Shown here in pieces: positions 15,901 to 24,214 of a stretch of DNA of 64,000 bases. Position 1 is the first letter of the stretch. Each line of letters begins with the position of its first letter. The stretch is taken from the NCBI GenBank assembly GCA_035547755.1, contig DASZUG010000066.1, forward strand, positions 1-64,000, written 5' to 3'. The DNA is from Mesorhizobium_L sp035547755 (GTDB taxonomy: Bacteria > Pseudomonadota > Alphaproteobacteria > Rhizobiales > Rhizobiaceae). Under the pieces are notes generated by a model. The model was not told the DNA's origin and did no database searches. It saw only the letters and a list, made by a program, of their open reading frames with translations. The position numbers were made by a program, and so were the translations under genes.

Positions 15901-15946
15901 TGGAGCGGGCGAAGGGATTCGAACCCCCGACACAAGGATTATGATT
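15901..15946 (-). repeat. tRNA 3'-half copy, left att of inner island
   Basis: A 28-bp block (15919-15946) is identical to 30761-30788, from the anticodon loop to the T loop of the intact tRNA-Met. The 18 bases beyond it resemble a tRNA T-arm and acceptor strand ending in CCA but differ from the resident gene (acceptor strand complementary to GCGGGCG rather than GGCGGAG). This is not a functional tRNA because the 5' half is missing. It fits a left attachment site of the integrase-bearing inner element. Confidence 0.8.
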
Positions 15947-16139
15947 TGGCTAAGGAGAGAGTGTGCACCGTCGCTTTCGGCCACATGTCATTGCACTAAG
16001 CGATTGGCTGTGATCGGGAAAGTCCTTTCAATCTACCCTGCGCCATCCCAGCTTTGCCCATTTAACGACAGCGGCTTTGGACTCCCTTCTGAAACCCAGC
16101 CGGAAGGCGATGGCCCCTACGCCATTCTAGAATTGGGAA

Positions 16140-16646
16140 TTATTCTGGCGAAAGGCCGATATCCGTCAGCAGAGATAAAGCCTGTTGCAAACGGCCGTTA
16201 CCTGTTTTCCCTGCTTTGCGAACCTCGATTTCTGCGCGCCAGTCCTGCACGTTCTCAACAAAAGCAAGCCAGTGGACCGTTGCAGCCAATTCCAGAACGG
16301 TAGAGGAGCATCCAGCGAATTTCTCCAGGTAATAACGAGCATTTTCTGCATCCAACTCGCCGATCCCATCTGGAGCCGCAGCAGACGTCTTGAAGGTACT
16401 GTATGGTGCTCCGTCAACAACTCGGAAACTTACAGCCTCTTCAAGTTCACCCCAAAATTTCGCGTCTGCGATCGCGTCGGAAACAGCCTCGGAATAAGGT
16501 CCATAGTGGTGATATTCGAAAGGTGCACCGCTCGCCAACCCGAGTTGATCGAGGAGATAGACGACTTTCTGCACGCGAATGCGGCCAACAAGCTCACCGC
16601 CCGCCAATGCGATGATGCCGACCACCAGATCATCAAGTTCTGGCAT
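16140..16646 (-). CDS. YwgA-like protein paired with HD phosphohydrolase
   Basis: A 168-residue protein resembling Bacillus YwgA, distantly related to the DUF4065/SocA-like fold. Signature segments are LVGRIRVQKVVYLLDQLGL near the start and FEYHHYGPYSEAVSDAIADAKFWGEL in the middle (the family pattern is QK-x-x-Y ... Y-x-F-x-x-YGPYS). It starts 14 bases inside the 3' end of the upstream HD gene, so the two are translationally coupled. In Bacillus, ywgA likewise lies close to the HD-domain gene ywfO (stated from memory). The pairing plus location next to an integrase suggests a two-gene accessory module; toxin-antitoxin or defence roles are inference. Confidence 0.72.
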   Translation of the reverse strand: MPELDDLVVGIIALAGGELVGRIRVQKVVYLLDQLGLASGAPFEYHHYGPYSEAVSDAIADAKFWGELEEAVSFRVVDGAPYSTFKTSAAAPDGIGELDAENARYYLEKFAGCSSTVLELAATVHWLAFVENVQDWRAEIEVRKAGKTGNGRLQQALSLLTDIGLSPE

Positions 16647-18015
16647 GGCTCTCTCCCTTGATGTCGAGGACTTTTTTTCGGTCATTTTCGTTAAGAAAAT
16701 AGTAACGTAGTATTTCCTGATCAGCGAACAGAGCAGCCACAGGCTTCGATAGGGACGTGATGTCGACCACCCTGTTTCCGTCTCGCAGCATATAGACGCG
16801 TTTGTGTGGCTTGACGCTTTCTTTGCTCGGGTCTTTGTAGATCGACAAAGGGGCCCGATCCTCAAAGATAACGTTTCCCATTCCATCCTTCATGTTTTGA
16901 TCGATGAACTTTCGTCGCGCGATGTCAGTCGGCTGAGGGTTCACCATGTCGATCGAAACAGCCTTCAGAATTCCTCGTGAGCAAAGGCGTCCAGCGAACT
17001 CGCGAATCGGCCCATTTCCGTTTGCAGCAGATATCTCCAATGCGCTCCAGACCACAGCATCATCAAGGGCAAAATAGCTTTCCAAGTCGGGTGTGGCTTT
17101 TTCGTAATAGCGGCGAAGAGGATGGTCCGCTGGCACCGCGAGTTCAGCCTTTTCGCCCTTCGCAGCTTCTTGGCTAAAGGCCAAAAGGAACGCGGAGAGC
17201 ATCTGCTCGATACCTCGCGTGGCTCTGTGAAGGTAAACTTGCGAGTAGAGGTGGAAACGGCCAAGAATGAAGCTCTCAACCGCTTGCAGTGCCTTTTCCT
17301 CGAAGGCGAAGACCTGGATGGTCTCGCCAGAACTGTCCTGTGGATCGTCACCGCTGCTGCTCGGGATGTCCACGACACGCAGGTTATCCAGAAGCCAATC
17401 AAAATCGATCGCGCCAGCGCCTGAGCCGGTCATCATTCTATCGCGTTGCAAATAGTCGAGGCGGTCGGCATCAAATGAACTCGATACCACGGAGGAATAG
17501 AGATCCTGTTCATCGCCTCGAAGCATGGACGCAATGTCATCGGCCACTGATCCGTCAGCGCCAAATTCCTCTCTGAGTATCCGGCGGATGTTACCGGTCT
17601 TCCGGCAGATCAGTTCAGCCGTCCAATGCTCGTGATCGCGATATTCTTCGCTTGGCAATCGAGACTTTTCAGCGTTCTCAAACGCGTGGCTGAAAGGTCC
17701 GTGGCCGATGTCGTGCAAGAGCGCCGCAAGCAGCGCCGCACGCATACGGTGCGGTCTTCGTCGTTCTCCTGGTACGTACCGCTCGGCGACATCCATGAGT
17801 CGGCGGGCGATATGAAACACGCCAATGGAATGAGCGAGTCGAGTGTGGGTGGCTCCCGGAAACGTAAATTCGGAGACACCCAACTGCTTGACACGACGGA
17901 GGCGTTGAAACTCAGGTGTGTCGATAAGGCGCCAAGCTGCGCGCTCGACCTCGTCCTCAAGGTCGAACGTAATCAGCCCGTGGACCGGGTCGCGTATGCG
18001 CTTCAGCGTTGGCAT
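16633..18015 (-). CDS. HD superfamily phosphohydrolase (YwfO/dGTPase-like)
   Basis: A 460-residue HD-domain protein of the COG1078 type. The start KRIRDPVHGLITFDLEDE is the conserved N-terminal signature. Metal-binding HD motif residues are visible: H62 in RLAHSIGVFH, H101-D102 in LLHDIGHGPFSHAFE, and an SFDADRLDYLQRD segment giving the later aspartate. Relatives hydrolyse nucleotides such as dGTP. The gene is convergently placed against the left attachment site and followed by the overlapping YwgA-like gene. No frameshift is visible. A role in nucleotide depletion during phage infection would be analogous to known dNTPase defence but is inference; a housekeeping-like dNTPase is an alternative. 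Confidence 0.85.
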   Translation of the reverse strand: MPTLKRIRDPVHGLITFDLEDEVERAAWRLIDTPEFQRLRRVKQLGVSEFTFPGATHTRLAHSIGVFHIARRLMDVAERYVPGERRRPHRMRAALLAALLHDIGHGPFSHAFENAEKSRLPSEEYRDHEHWTAELICRKTGNIRRILREEFGADGSVADDIASMLRGDEQDLYSSVVSSSFDADRLDYLQRDRMMTGSGAGAIDFDWLLDNLRVVDIPSSSGDDPQDSSGETIQVFAFEEKALQAVESFILGRFHLYSQVYLHRATRGIEQMLSAFLLAFSQEAAKGEKAELAVPADHPLRRYYEKATPDLESYFALDDAVVWSALEISAANGNGPIREFAGRLCSRGILKAVSIDMVNPQPTDIARRKFIDQNMKDGMGNVIFEDRAPLSIYKDPSKESVKPHKRVYMLRDGNRVVDITSLSKPVAALFADQEILRYYFLNENDRKKVLDIKGESHART

Positions 18016-18313
18016 GAATTAGAACATATAGAGAACATGTGCAACGATGGCAATGGCCTGTCGCGCATCAATGCGCGAGCTGAAACGGCAATTAGGGCGA
18101 AGGCAGGCCGTTCAGAAATCATCTGCCGATTTTGAGAAAAGCATCCATAGCAACATCTCTCCCCCTCAAAGATGTGATTCTCCTTCACCGACTATCACCA
18201 ACATAGTCACGGGTGGCAAGGCAGCGACGATGCTCAGTCGGTGCATCACCGCCCTTCATCCCACTCCAAATCATACCCTGACACACGGATTTTTTCGTCT
18301 TATGTGTCGGGTC

Positions 18314-19544
18314 ATGCGCAAGAAGCTGACCACGAAGACCATCGATGCACTGCCGCCTGCGAAGGGCAAGCGGTACGAAGTGCGCGATACTGTTCTGCCG
18401 GGCCTGCACATTCGTGTGTCGGTCAAAGGTGGGAAGGTCTGGTATCTCGCGACGCGCATCGAAGGGCGTATGCGTCGCATCAAGCTCGGTGCGTACCCGG
18501 TCATTTCGCTCTCAGACGCTCGTCAGCGCGCCCAAGGCATTTTGCGCGACATCGCGCTCGGCAAATACGCTGAGAGCGTTCCTGGCTCGCCTGAGGCGCC
18601 GACACCGACGCTTGGCGATATCATTCCTCAATTCATCGACCGGCACGCCAAGCGGCACACGAAGGACTGAAAGGGAACGCAGAGCGTGCTCCTGCGCATG
18701 AAGAAGCTGCACGGCAAGCCGATCGACCAGATCAAGCGTGCCGACGTGGTGCGCGAACTCGAGGCGATGATCGCCGATATCGAGGAGACTGGCGGCAAGG
18801 GCACACGGGCGAACCGCGGATTGGCTGCGATCAAGAAACTGTATTCGTGGTGCATCGACCAAGGCATTGTCGAAATATCGCCTGTGGCTGCTCTGAAGCC
18901 TCTTATCAAGGAAGTCGCGCGACCGTTGGCTGACCGACGATGAAATCAAATCCTTCTGGCGCGGCTGCGAGACCGAAGGCTATCCCTTCGCGCAGTTTGG
19001 CAAGCTGCTCCTGCTGACAGGTCAGCGCCTTCGTGAGATTTCCGATATGCGCTGGTCGGAGCTTGATCTTGAGAAAGCGACGCTGACGCTGAAAGGCTCG
19101 CGCACGAAGAACGGGACAACGCATGTTCTGCCTCTGTCGCCACAGGCAGTGGCGATCCTGTCGGCGATGCCGCGCTTCCTCGACTCCGACTATGTGTTCA
19201 CCACGACCGGCAGGACGCCGATCTCCGGTTTCGGGCGTTTCAAGCAGCGCCTTGACATGTTCGTCGGACTCGATGCCGATGACTGGCGTTTCCATGATCT
19301 TCGCCGCACCGCCGCCACCAACATGGCGATCATGGGCGTCCAGCCGCACATCATCGAAGCCGTGTTGAACCACAAGACGGGTATCGTCTCCGGCGTCGCC
19401 GCCGTCTACAATCGCTACGCGTATGTCGATGAAAGGCGCGAGGCGTTGGAGCGGTGGGCCAATCGTGTCGAAGAACTCACGACCCTATGCGCTGCTCCAT
19501 CGCGGCCGACGTCGGTCGCTGCCGAAGCACTCGCCTTGACGTGA
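18314..19544 (+). pseudogene. int: tyrosine integrase, nonsense and frameshift mutated
   Basis: A P4-type site-specific recombinase that would have mediated integration at the tRNA. The N-terminal arm-binding domain (LTTKTIDALPPAKGKRYEVRDTVLPGLHIRV, DUF4102-like) and the catalytic domain are present, with Arg I in LTGQRLREISDMRW, HDLRRTAATNMA (H-x-x-R) and the nucleophile tyrosine in VAAVYNRYAYVDERREALERW. Two lesions break it: an in-frame TGA at 18668-18670 where tryptophan is expected (HTKD-stop-KGTQ), and a frameshift near 18918 in a GCGCG run, after which the frame resumes as DRWLTDDEIKSFW. Without the lesions it would be about 410 residues. The gene is inactive as written unless the lesions are sequence errors. 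Confidence 0.88.
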
Positions 19545-19553
19545 GAGGGAAAA

Positions 19554-19596
19554 CTTTCCGACTTTCCCATGTATATGCCTAGGAAACTTGGAAACC
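19554..19596. repeat. island inverted-repeat module, copy 1
   Basis: Arms CTTTCCGACTTTCC (19554-19567) and GGAAACTTGGAAACC (19582-19596) flank a 14-bp spacer centred on an ATGTATATG-like core. It lies just after the integrase remnant and overlaps the region of the next gene's ribosome site. Same architecture as copies at 20472 and 22556. Confidence 0.7.
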
Positions 19597-19602
19597 TTCA
19601 CG

Positions 19603-20139
19603 ATGAACACCCGGTTGATAGACATACTGCTTCTGGAAATCATCGACGCCTACGAACCGGCCAATGCGAACGCGTCTCGGGAAGAACGCTTGGCGCAGGC
19701 GAAGCAAGCGCTGTTCGGCGTCAAACAGGACGTAGGCCGGGAGCCCATCAACGATGACAAGGCGATGCTTGCGATGGCGCGTGCTGCGCTCGAAGACAAC
19801 GCCCCGACACTTGCTTATGAGTTGATTGCTGCCCGCGCCCGCCTGAAAGGCGAGACATACGATAGCGAGGTGCCGCCTTCACCCAAGTTGCAAAGCCTGC
19901 GGGCCTTGGCGATGGCAGCGACGAAGGACCCGAAGACACCGAAACTCTCAAGGCATTCCGACGAGGCAGCATATCGTCGCCTGAAACGGAAGGTTGCAAA
20001 CGGCGACTACACGCTGGGTGATCTGCTCCAAATCGAGGAGATCGAGGACCGCACCTCGCCGGAACTGGAAGTCGTTGGAACCATCCTTGGTCTCTTGCAG
20101 ACGCTCGGCGTCAAGGTGGGACGCAATGGGGCGAATTGA
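19603..20139 (+). CDS. island hypothetical protein
   Basis: A 178-residue largely helical protein with no family that I recognise. It has an N-terminal leucine-rich helix (MNTRLIDILLLEIIDAYEP), a charged middle and a C-terminal helix (VVGTILGLLQTLGVKVGRN). An upstream in-frame ATG at 19588 would place the start inside the inverted repeat. It lies between the integrase remnant and the AlpA-like gene, in the position often taken by small regulatory or replication accessory genes of satellite-type elements. Function unassigned. Confidence 0.65.
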   Translation: MNTRLIDILLLEIIDAYEPANANASREERLAQAKQALFGVKQDVGREPINDDKAMLAMARAALEDNAPTLAYELIAARARLKGETYDSEVPPSPKLQSLRALAMAATKDPKTPKLSRHSDEAAYRRLKRKVANGDYTLGDLLQIEEIEDRTSPELEVVGTILGLLQTLGVKVGRNGAN

Positions 20140-20202
20140 GTCCGATGCAGCGCTGATTTTTGTGGGATAGATAGACGGCCTCTGAAACGAAAGGAGGCCA
20201 AT

Positions 20203-20409
20203 ATGCTCGATACTTCACCCCCACCGAGCGGGCGCGCAAATGCGCCATCGCACCCCAAGGCTTTGCTCTCACAGAGCGACCTAAAACACCTCGGCATCAC
20301 GGTCAGCAATTCCAGCTTATTGCGCTGGGAGCAGCACGGCCGGTTCCCTCGGCGTATCCGCATGGCGGGGACGACCGTCGCGTGGCTGAAATCCGAGGTC
20401 GATGCGTGA
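20203..20409 (+). CDS. AlpA-like helix-turn-helix regulator
   Basis: A 68-residue MerR-type winged helix protein of the AlpA/excisionase group. The segment LLSQSDLKHLGITVSNSSLLRWEQHGRFPRRIRMAGTTVAWLKSEVDA follows the family pattern, a helix-turn-helix then R-F-P-x-x-x-R and W-x-x-x-E-V. AGGAGG lies 5-7 nt before the ATG. Such proteins usually act as regulators or directionality factors for the neighbouring integrase. The 11-residue proline-rich N-terminus is longer than usual. It precedes inverted-repeat copy 2 and the primase-helicase gene and may bind that repeat, which is an inference from position. Confidence 0.8.
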   Translation: MLDTSPPPSGRANAPSHPKALLSQSDLKHLGITVSNSSLLRWEQHGRFPRRIRMAGTTVAWLKSEVDA

Positions 20410-20471
20410 CTTGACGTCCGCGCCGAGGAACGCAGCCGGCACGTCTACGCCGATTTTTGATGGCCCGAAAA

Positions 20472-20518
20472 AACTTTCCGAGTTTCCGCGCACATACACC
20501 AAGGAAACTCGGAAACTT
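20472..20518. repeat. island inverted-repeat module, copy 2
   Basis: Arms AACTTTCCGAGTTTCC (20472-20487) and GGAAACTCGGAAACTT (20503-20518) match at 15 of 16 positions with a 15-bp spacer. It is the most perfect of the three copies and lies about 100 bp before the primase-helicase start. Candidate operator or replication iteron. Confidence 0.78.
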
Positions 20519-20621
20519 CCACTATTGGCGTGGGACGGAAAGGCCCGATTTAAGTCCCGATACGCCCGGAAAGATGCAGAGTAAATGGGAGTCCTTTTGT
20601 TCCAATCGAAAGGACTTCTCA

Positions 20622-22518
20622 ATGCCGCGCAAGATCAATTTCGCGCTCACCTCCATCGACGGCGTCGCCGAACGGCTCGACAATGTGAGGTGGAAACATG
20701 ATGGCGGGCTGACTGCCCTTTGCCCTGCCCATGATGACCGCCGCAACAGCTTGAGCGTCACCATCGGCGACAAGGGCCGCCCGATTTTCCAATGCCATTC
20801 CGGTTGCAGCTACGAGGAGATCATCGACGCATTGAGCGACGCGTCATCGTCGTCGTCCGAGGCGAAACGGAAGAAGACGAAGGCCAAGCCGAGCGACGGC
20901 ATGAAGCGTGTCCACTTCGTCGGCCCGAATACGCCCGGTCCTGACTTCGAGAAAATTCTCGGGCGTAAGCCGGAGGCGACATATCGGTACGCCAACCCCC
21001 AAGATCGCACTGTCGGTTATGTCGTGCGCATCAGGGGCAAGGACGGCAAGCGCTTCTACCAGATCACCCCGTGGCGGGATGGTGACGGCAACGTCCACTG
21101 GTTGATCAAGGACTTTCTCCAGCCTCGGCCACTCTATGGCCTTGCCGAATTGGGGCAAGCTGAGGACGATGAACCGGTGCTGGTTGTCGAAGGCGAAAAG
21201 GCCGCCGATGCTGCACAGAGATTGTTTCCTTCTCACATCGTCATATCGTGGCATGGCGGCGCACGCGCCGTCCGTCACTCCGACTGGCTGCCGCTGCAAG
21301 GGTTCGATGTTGTCATCTGGCCCGATGCCGACGACCCCGGCGTTGAGGCTGCCGAAGATATTGCGCGCACGCTCAGGTCGGTTGGTGCGGCATCGGTCAA
21401 GATCGTCGAGTTGCCCGATATCCTGCCCAAAGGCTGGGACCTGGCAGATGAGGTTCCAGAGGGCGTCGATATCAAGGCGCTGGTCCGCAATGCCAAGCCG
21501 TCCGAAGAGAACCTAGCCAATTTCCTTCTCTCCGCGAAAACGCTCGCCGGGTTGGACATCCCGCCGCGCGACATGATCGTGGTGCCGTTCATCGCCACCA
21601 ACAGCATCAACCTGATGTATGCACGGCGTGGCCTTGGCAAGACATGGGTGGGCCTGACTTTGGCCAAGGCAATCGCGTTAGGGGAAGATTTCCTCGCCTA
21701 CGAAGTGCCGGAAGCCCGTCCTGTCCTGTTCATCGACGGGGAAATGCCGCTTGCCGACTTGCAGGCGCGTGTGAAGGCGATCGGTGCCGGGAACATCGAC
21801 AATTTCGAGATCCTTTCCTCGGAAATCCTGCATCGTGATCTTCACGCCCTGAACATCAACCGTGAAGAGGACAGGGAACTGATCACGGCGATGCTCGACC
21901 GTATGGCTGAACAGGGGCGCAAGCCGGCGCTGATCATTGTCGACAATCTGTCGTCCATGCGCATGGGCGTCGAGGAGAACGACAATTCGGCGCTCGACCT
22001 GATCCTGTTGTGGCTGCTCACCTTGCGTCACAAGGGCTATGCAATCCTGCTGGTGCACCACGCAAGCAAGTCGGGCGATCAGCGTGGCGCATCCCGGCTC
22101 GAAGACCTGCTGGACACCACGATTAAGCTGTTGCCTGCCGCCGAACTCCGACGCTGGGGCTTCGCTCGATCTGGAGTTCACGAAGACCCGAGGCGTGATC
22201 CCTCAGCCGGCCCACCTGACGCTGCATCTGGTCGAGGGGGAAGATGGCTTTCTGGAATGGGACTTCGGACAGGCGCAGAAGTTGACGCCCCAGGACCATA
22301 CGCTACGCGCCATCTACAACGGGCCTGAGGGCGACGGTTCGGAGCCGTTCGAGAAGCAGAAGGATTTGATGAAGGCGACGGGGCTACGGCCGCCCGCGAT
22401 CAGCAAGCATCTTGCTTATCTTCGCCGCGACGAGTTGGTCGACAAGGGGAGTCTGACGGTGACGGATGCCGGCAAGGCGCGCTTGGCCGATGTGTTCCCC
22501 GGCGAGTCCTTCGAATGA
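20622..22518 (+). pseudogene. island primase-helicase (RepA-like), frameshifted
   Basis: A replication protein combining primase-like and RecA-fold helicase regions. The N-terminal zinc site is C34-x2-H37 with C58-x3-C62 (ALCPAHDD and FQCHSGCSYEEI). A TOPRIM-like segment follows (VLVVEGEKAADAA, then VVIWPDADDPGVEAA), then an AAA/RecA ATPase with Walker A RRGLGKTWVGL and Walker B-like PALIIVDNLSSM. The frame is lost at about 22140-22175: upstream it reads DTTIKLLPAAEL, and the conserved continuation (LDLEFTKTRGVIPQPAHLTL) and a C-terminal helix-turn-helix (RPPAISKHLAYLRRDELVDKG) are in another frame, ending at 22518. The whole would be about 632 residues. ATG 20622 follows AAAGGAC. It is probably non-functional or an unusual frameshift product. 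Confidence 0.82.
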
Positions 22519-23066
22519 CGGCCACCGGCGCGTTGGCATCGGCTGGCGCGTCGCACTTTCCGAGTTTCCTTCGCTATGTGCCGGGAAACATGGAAAGCGG
22601 CTCACGGTCGAAAACCTCGGCAGTCGATATGCCTCCGTGTCCGCGTATCGGGGCGTCGCCATAAAAAAAATCGCTTCCCCATACCCACCTGTGGCCATCG
22701 GGCGTCGGTCACGTCGGACCGACAATCGAACTTATGATCAGCATGTCATGGGTTGCCGCGTGGCGAATTGATCAACGAATGCAACGGCTCCGATCCGGCG
22801 CTCGGGGTGCGTGCGCTCTGTGGGTGTCATGTGGGGTGTTTCACGGGTCGATTGTCGCTCGTATTCGCGCCATGACGCGCTTCGTCGCCGTCGTCGGCAT
22901 CAACCCTCGGGAAACGGTGCTGGGCGCGTCAGCGAGCGCCTGAGGCTCATCAACGTGTGCGCCACGCGCTTTTGGCGTTCTGCTTGCTCTGGATGTCGAT
23001 CCGAGTTCCATTCCAACGCGGCCGCGCCCGCCAATGTCCGTGTAGAGTGCCGGTTAATTGCAGGTG
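22519..23066. other. island non-coding gap containing inverted-repeat copy 3
   Basis: A 548-base stretch. Several short overlapping frames exist, but none has a convincing start, ribosome site or recognisable product. Apart from the inverted repeat at 22556-22598, I see nothing. Given that repeats of this type flank the primase-helicase on both sides, an origin of replication could lie here; that is conjecture. Confidence 0.4.
22556..22598. repeat. island inverted-repeat module, copy 3
   Basis: Arms CTTTCCGAGTTTCC (22556-22569) and GGAAACATGGAAAGC (22584-22598), with a 14-bp spacer containing CTATGTG. It starts 37 bp after the primase-helicase stop. The left arm is identical to that of copy 2. 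Confidence 0.72.
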
Positions 23067-23357
23067 CTATTCCCATTCGCCCGCTCGATATCGACGCCAT
23101 AGCTCACGGCGCACGCGACGCAAGACGCCCTGCTTGAACGTGTCCGAATAGCGCCACGCGCGATCCTCTTCGCCATAGGTCATGTCCTCGGCGTCTGATC
23201 CATATCTGGCGATCAACGCATCGGCCATCGCTTTGATCTTCGCTTTCGGGACCAGCATCGGTCGGATGCGGAACTGCCACACCTCCCAGCCGGCAAACGC
23301 CAGCACGAACAGGCCGAAAAAGATCCAAGCACCGTAGGCAGTGAACACGTCCTGCAT
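23067..23357 (-). CDS. small membrane-anchored hypothetical protein
   Basis: A 96-residue protein with one N-terminal transmembrane segment (YGAWIFFGLFVLAFAGWEVW, about 8-27) and a basic cytoplasmic tail rich in Arg and aromatic residues (VLRRVRRELWRRYRAGEWE). I do not recognise the family. It is divergent from the XRE-type regulator gene at 23440 across an 82-bp region containing AT-rich, partly symmetric sequence (ATCCTAATATGGGATAA), so it may be controlled by that regulator. Such single-pass basic proteins occur on many mobile elements; no function is claimed. Confidence 0.6.
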   Translation of the reverse strand: MQDVFTAYGAWIFFGLFVLAFAGWEVWQFRIRPMLVPKAKIKAMADALIARYGSDAEDMTYGEEDRAWRYSDTFKQGVLRRVRRELWRRYRAGEWE

Positions 23358-23439
23358 AGTGCAGCGATATGTATCCTAATATGGGATAATTCCAAAATCG
23401 GATTAGCTCTGCCCGCGCATCTTTTTTGGACCTGCGCGC

Positions 23440-23670
23440 GTGGCGAAATCCATTCACACGAAGGCTTATGGACAGTTCGTCGAGCTTCTTCGTCGCGAGA
23501 GGCTAAAGGCCGGGCTCACACAACAGGATGTTGCCGACCGGCTCGGAAAGCCACAATCCTATGTGGCCAAGATCGAGGGCGCGGAACGGCGCATCGATGT
23601 GATCGAATTTCTCGCGCTAACCGAAGCGATCGGCACCGATGCGGCTGCCATCGTCAAAGAACTGCAATGA
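23440..23670 (+). CDS. XRE-family transcriptional regulator
   Basis: A 76-residue Cro/CI-type helix-turn-helix protein: FVELLRRERLKAGLTQQDVADRLGKPQSYVAKIEGAERRIDVIEFLALTEAIG covers all five helices of the domain. The start codon is GTG at 23440. It is monomer-sized with no effector domain, typical of controller proteins of mobile elements and restriction-modification systems. It is divergent from the small membrane protein and lies upstream of the small gene at 23747 and the ParB/SNF2 operon, so it might regulate either side; the sequence does not decide which. Confidence 0.85.
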   Translation: MAKSIHTKAYGQFVELLRRERLKAGLTQQDVADRLGKPQSYVAKIEGAERRIDVIEFLALTEAIGTDAAAIVKELQ

Positions 23671-23746
23671 CCTGGGATTTTCCCTGACACACCCGTATCG
23701 GTCATCTTAATAGAAAGATCGTCCAACCTCTGAAGGAGACGATCAC

Positions 23747-23953
23747 ATGGCCACCACCGACATCATCACCCTCAAGCAACTCTGCGCCGAATTGAAGCTC
23801 GACCCGCGCGAATGCCGCGAGCGCCTGCGTGCCGCCGTGCGTGATGCGAAGAAGTTCCCCGAACTTGCCAAGACGCACAAATCCCGCACGCCGTGGCAGT
23901 GGGTGAAAGGCTCGGCAGGTGAGAAGGAAGCGAGGTCAGCCGTTGCTGGCTGA
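23747..23953 (+). CDS. small hypothetical protein, possible DNA-binding
   Basis: A 68-residue protein (ITLKQLCAELKLDPRECRERLRAAVRDAKKFPELAKTHKSRTPWQWVKGSAGEKEARSAV). The first half looks like a helix-turn-helix with a following basic helix, and the family resembles small proteins that accompany island replication genes, but I cannot name it. GAAGGAG lies 8-9 nt before the ATG. A strong stem-loop with a T tract follows 35 bp after the stop, so it ends its own transcript and is not in the ParB/SNF2 operon. Confidence 0.65.
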   Translation: MATTDIITLKQLCAELKLDPRECRERLRAAVRDAKKFPELAKTHKSRTPWQWVKGSAGEKEARSAVAG

Positions 23954-23987
23954 GCCTGCTTCCAGTATCATTTTGGAACTACAATCA

Positions 23988-24012
23988 GGGAGGGCAATTG
24001 CCTTCCCTTTTT
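23988..24012 (+). terminator. Rho-independent terminator after small island gene
   Basis: The stem GGGAGGGC pairs with GCCTTCCC (one G-U) around the loop AATT, followed directly by TTTTTCTTCTT. It lies 35 bp after the gene at 23747-23953 and insulates it from the ParB/SNF2 operon downstream. Confidence 0.78.
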
Positions 24013-24214
24013 CTTCTTCAGTATCTGGCCTGCCTTAAGGCTCACCGTATCGCGTCAGAAGCTGCTCGGGCTACAGACCTTCGAGGTGTCTTGCGAGCAG
24101 AACTAAGAGCCACATCGAGGTGGATCAGACCTAGCCTATCGCAAACTACGAGTGTAGCCTGTTTGAGATTCTGCCGATTGGATCGACCAAGTGGCAGACA
24201 CTGGCGGGGGAATA

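Noticed and set aside
15901..15946. A second tRNA gene
   Set aside because: Only the 3' half is present; the D arm and 5' acceptor strand are absent, so it cannot fold into a tRNA. It is an attachment-site remnant.
22466..23137. Overlapping short plus-strand frames after the primase-helicase
   Set aside because: Three mutually overlapping frames without ribosome sites or family resemblance; treated as non-coding.
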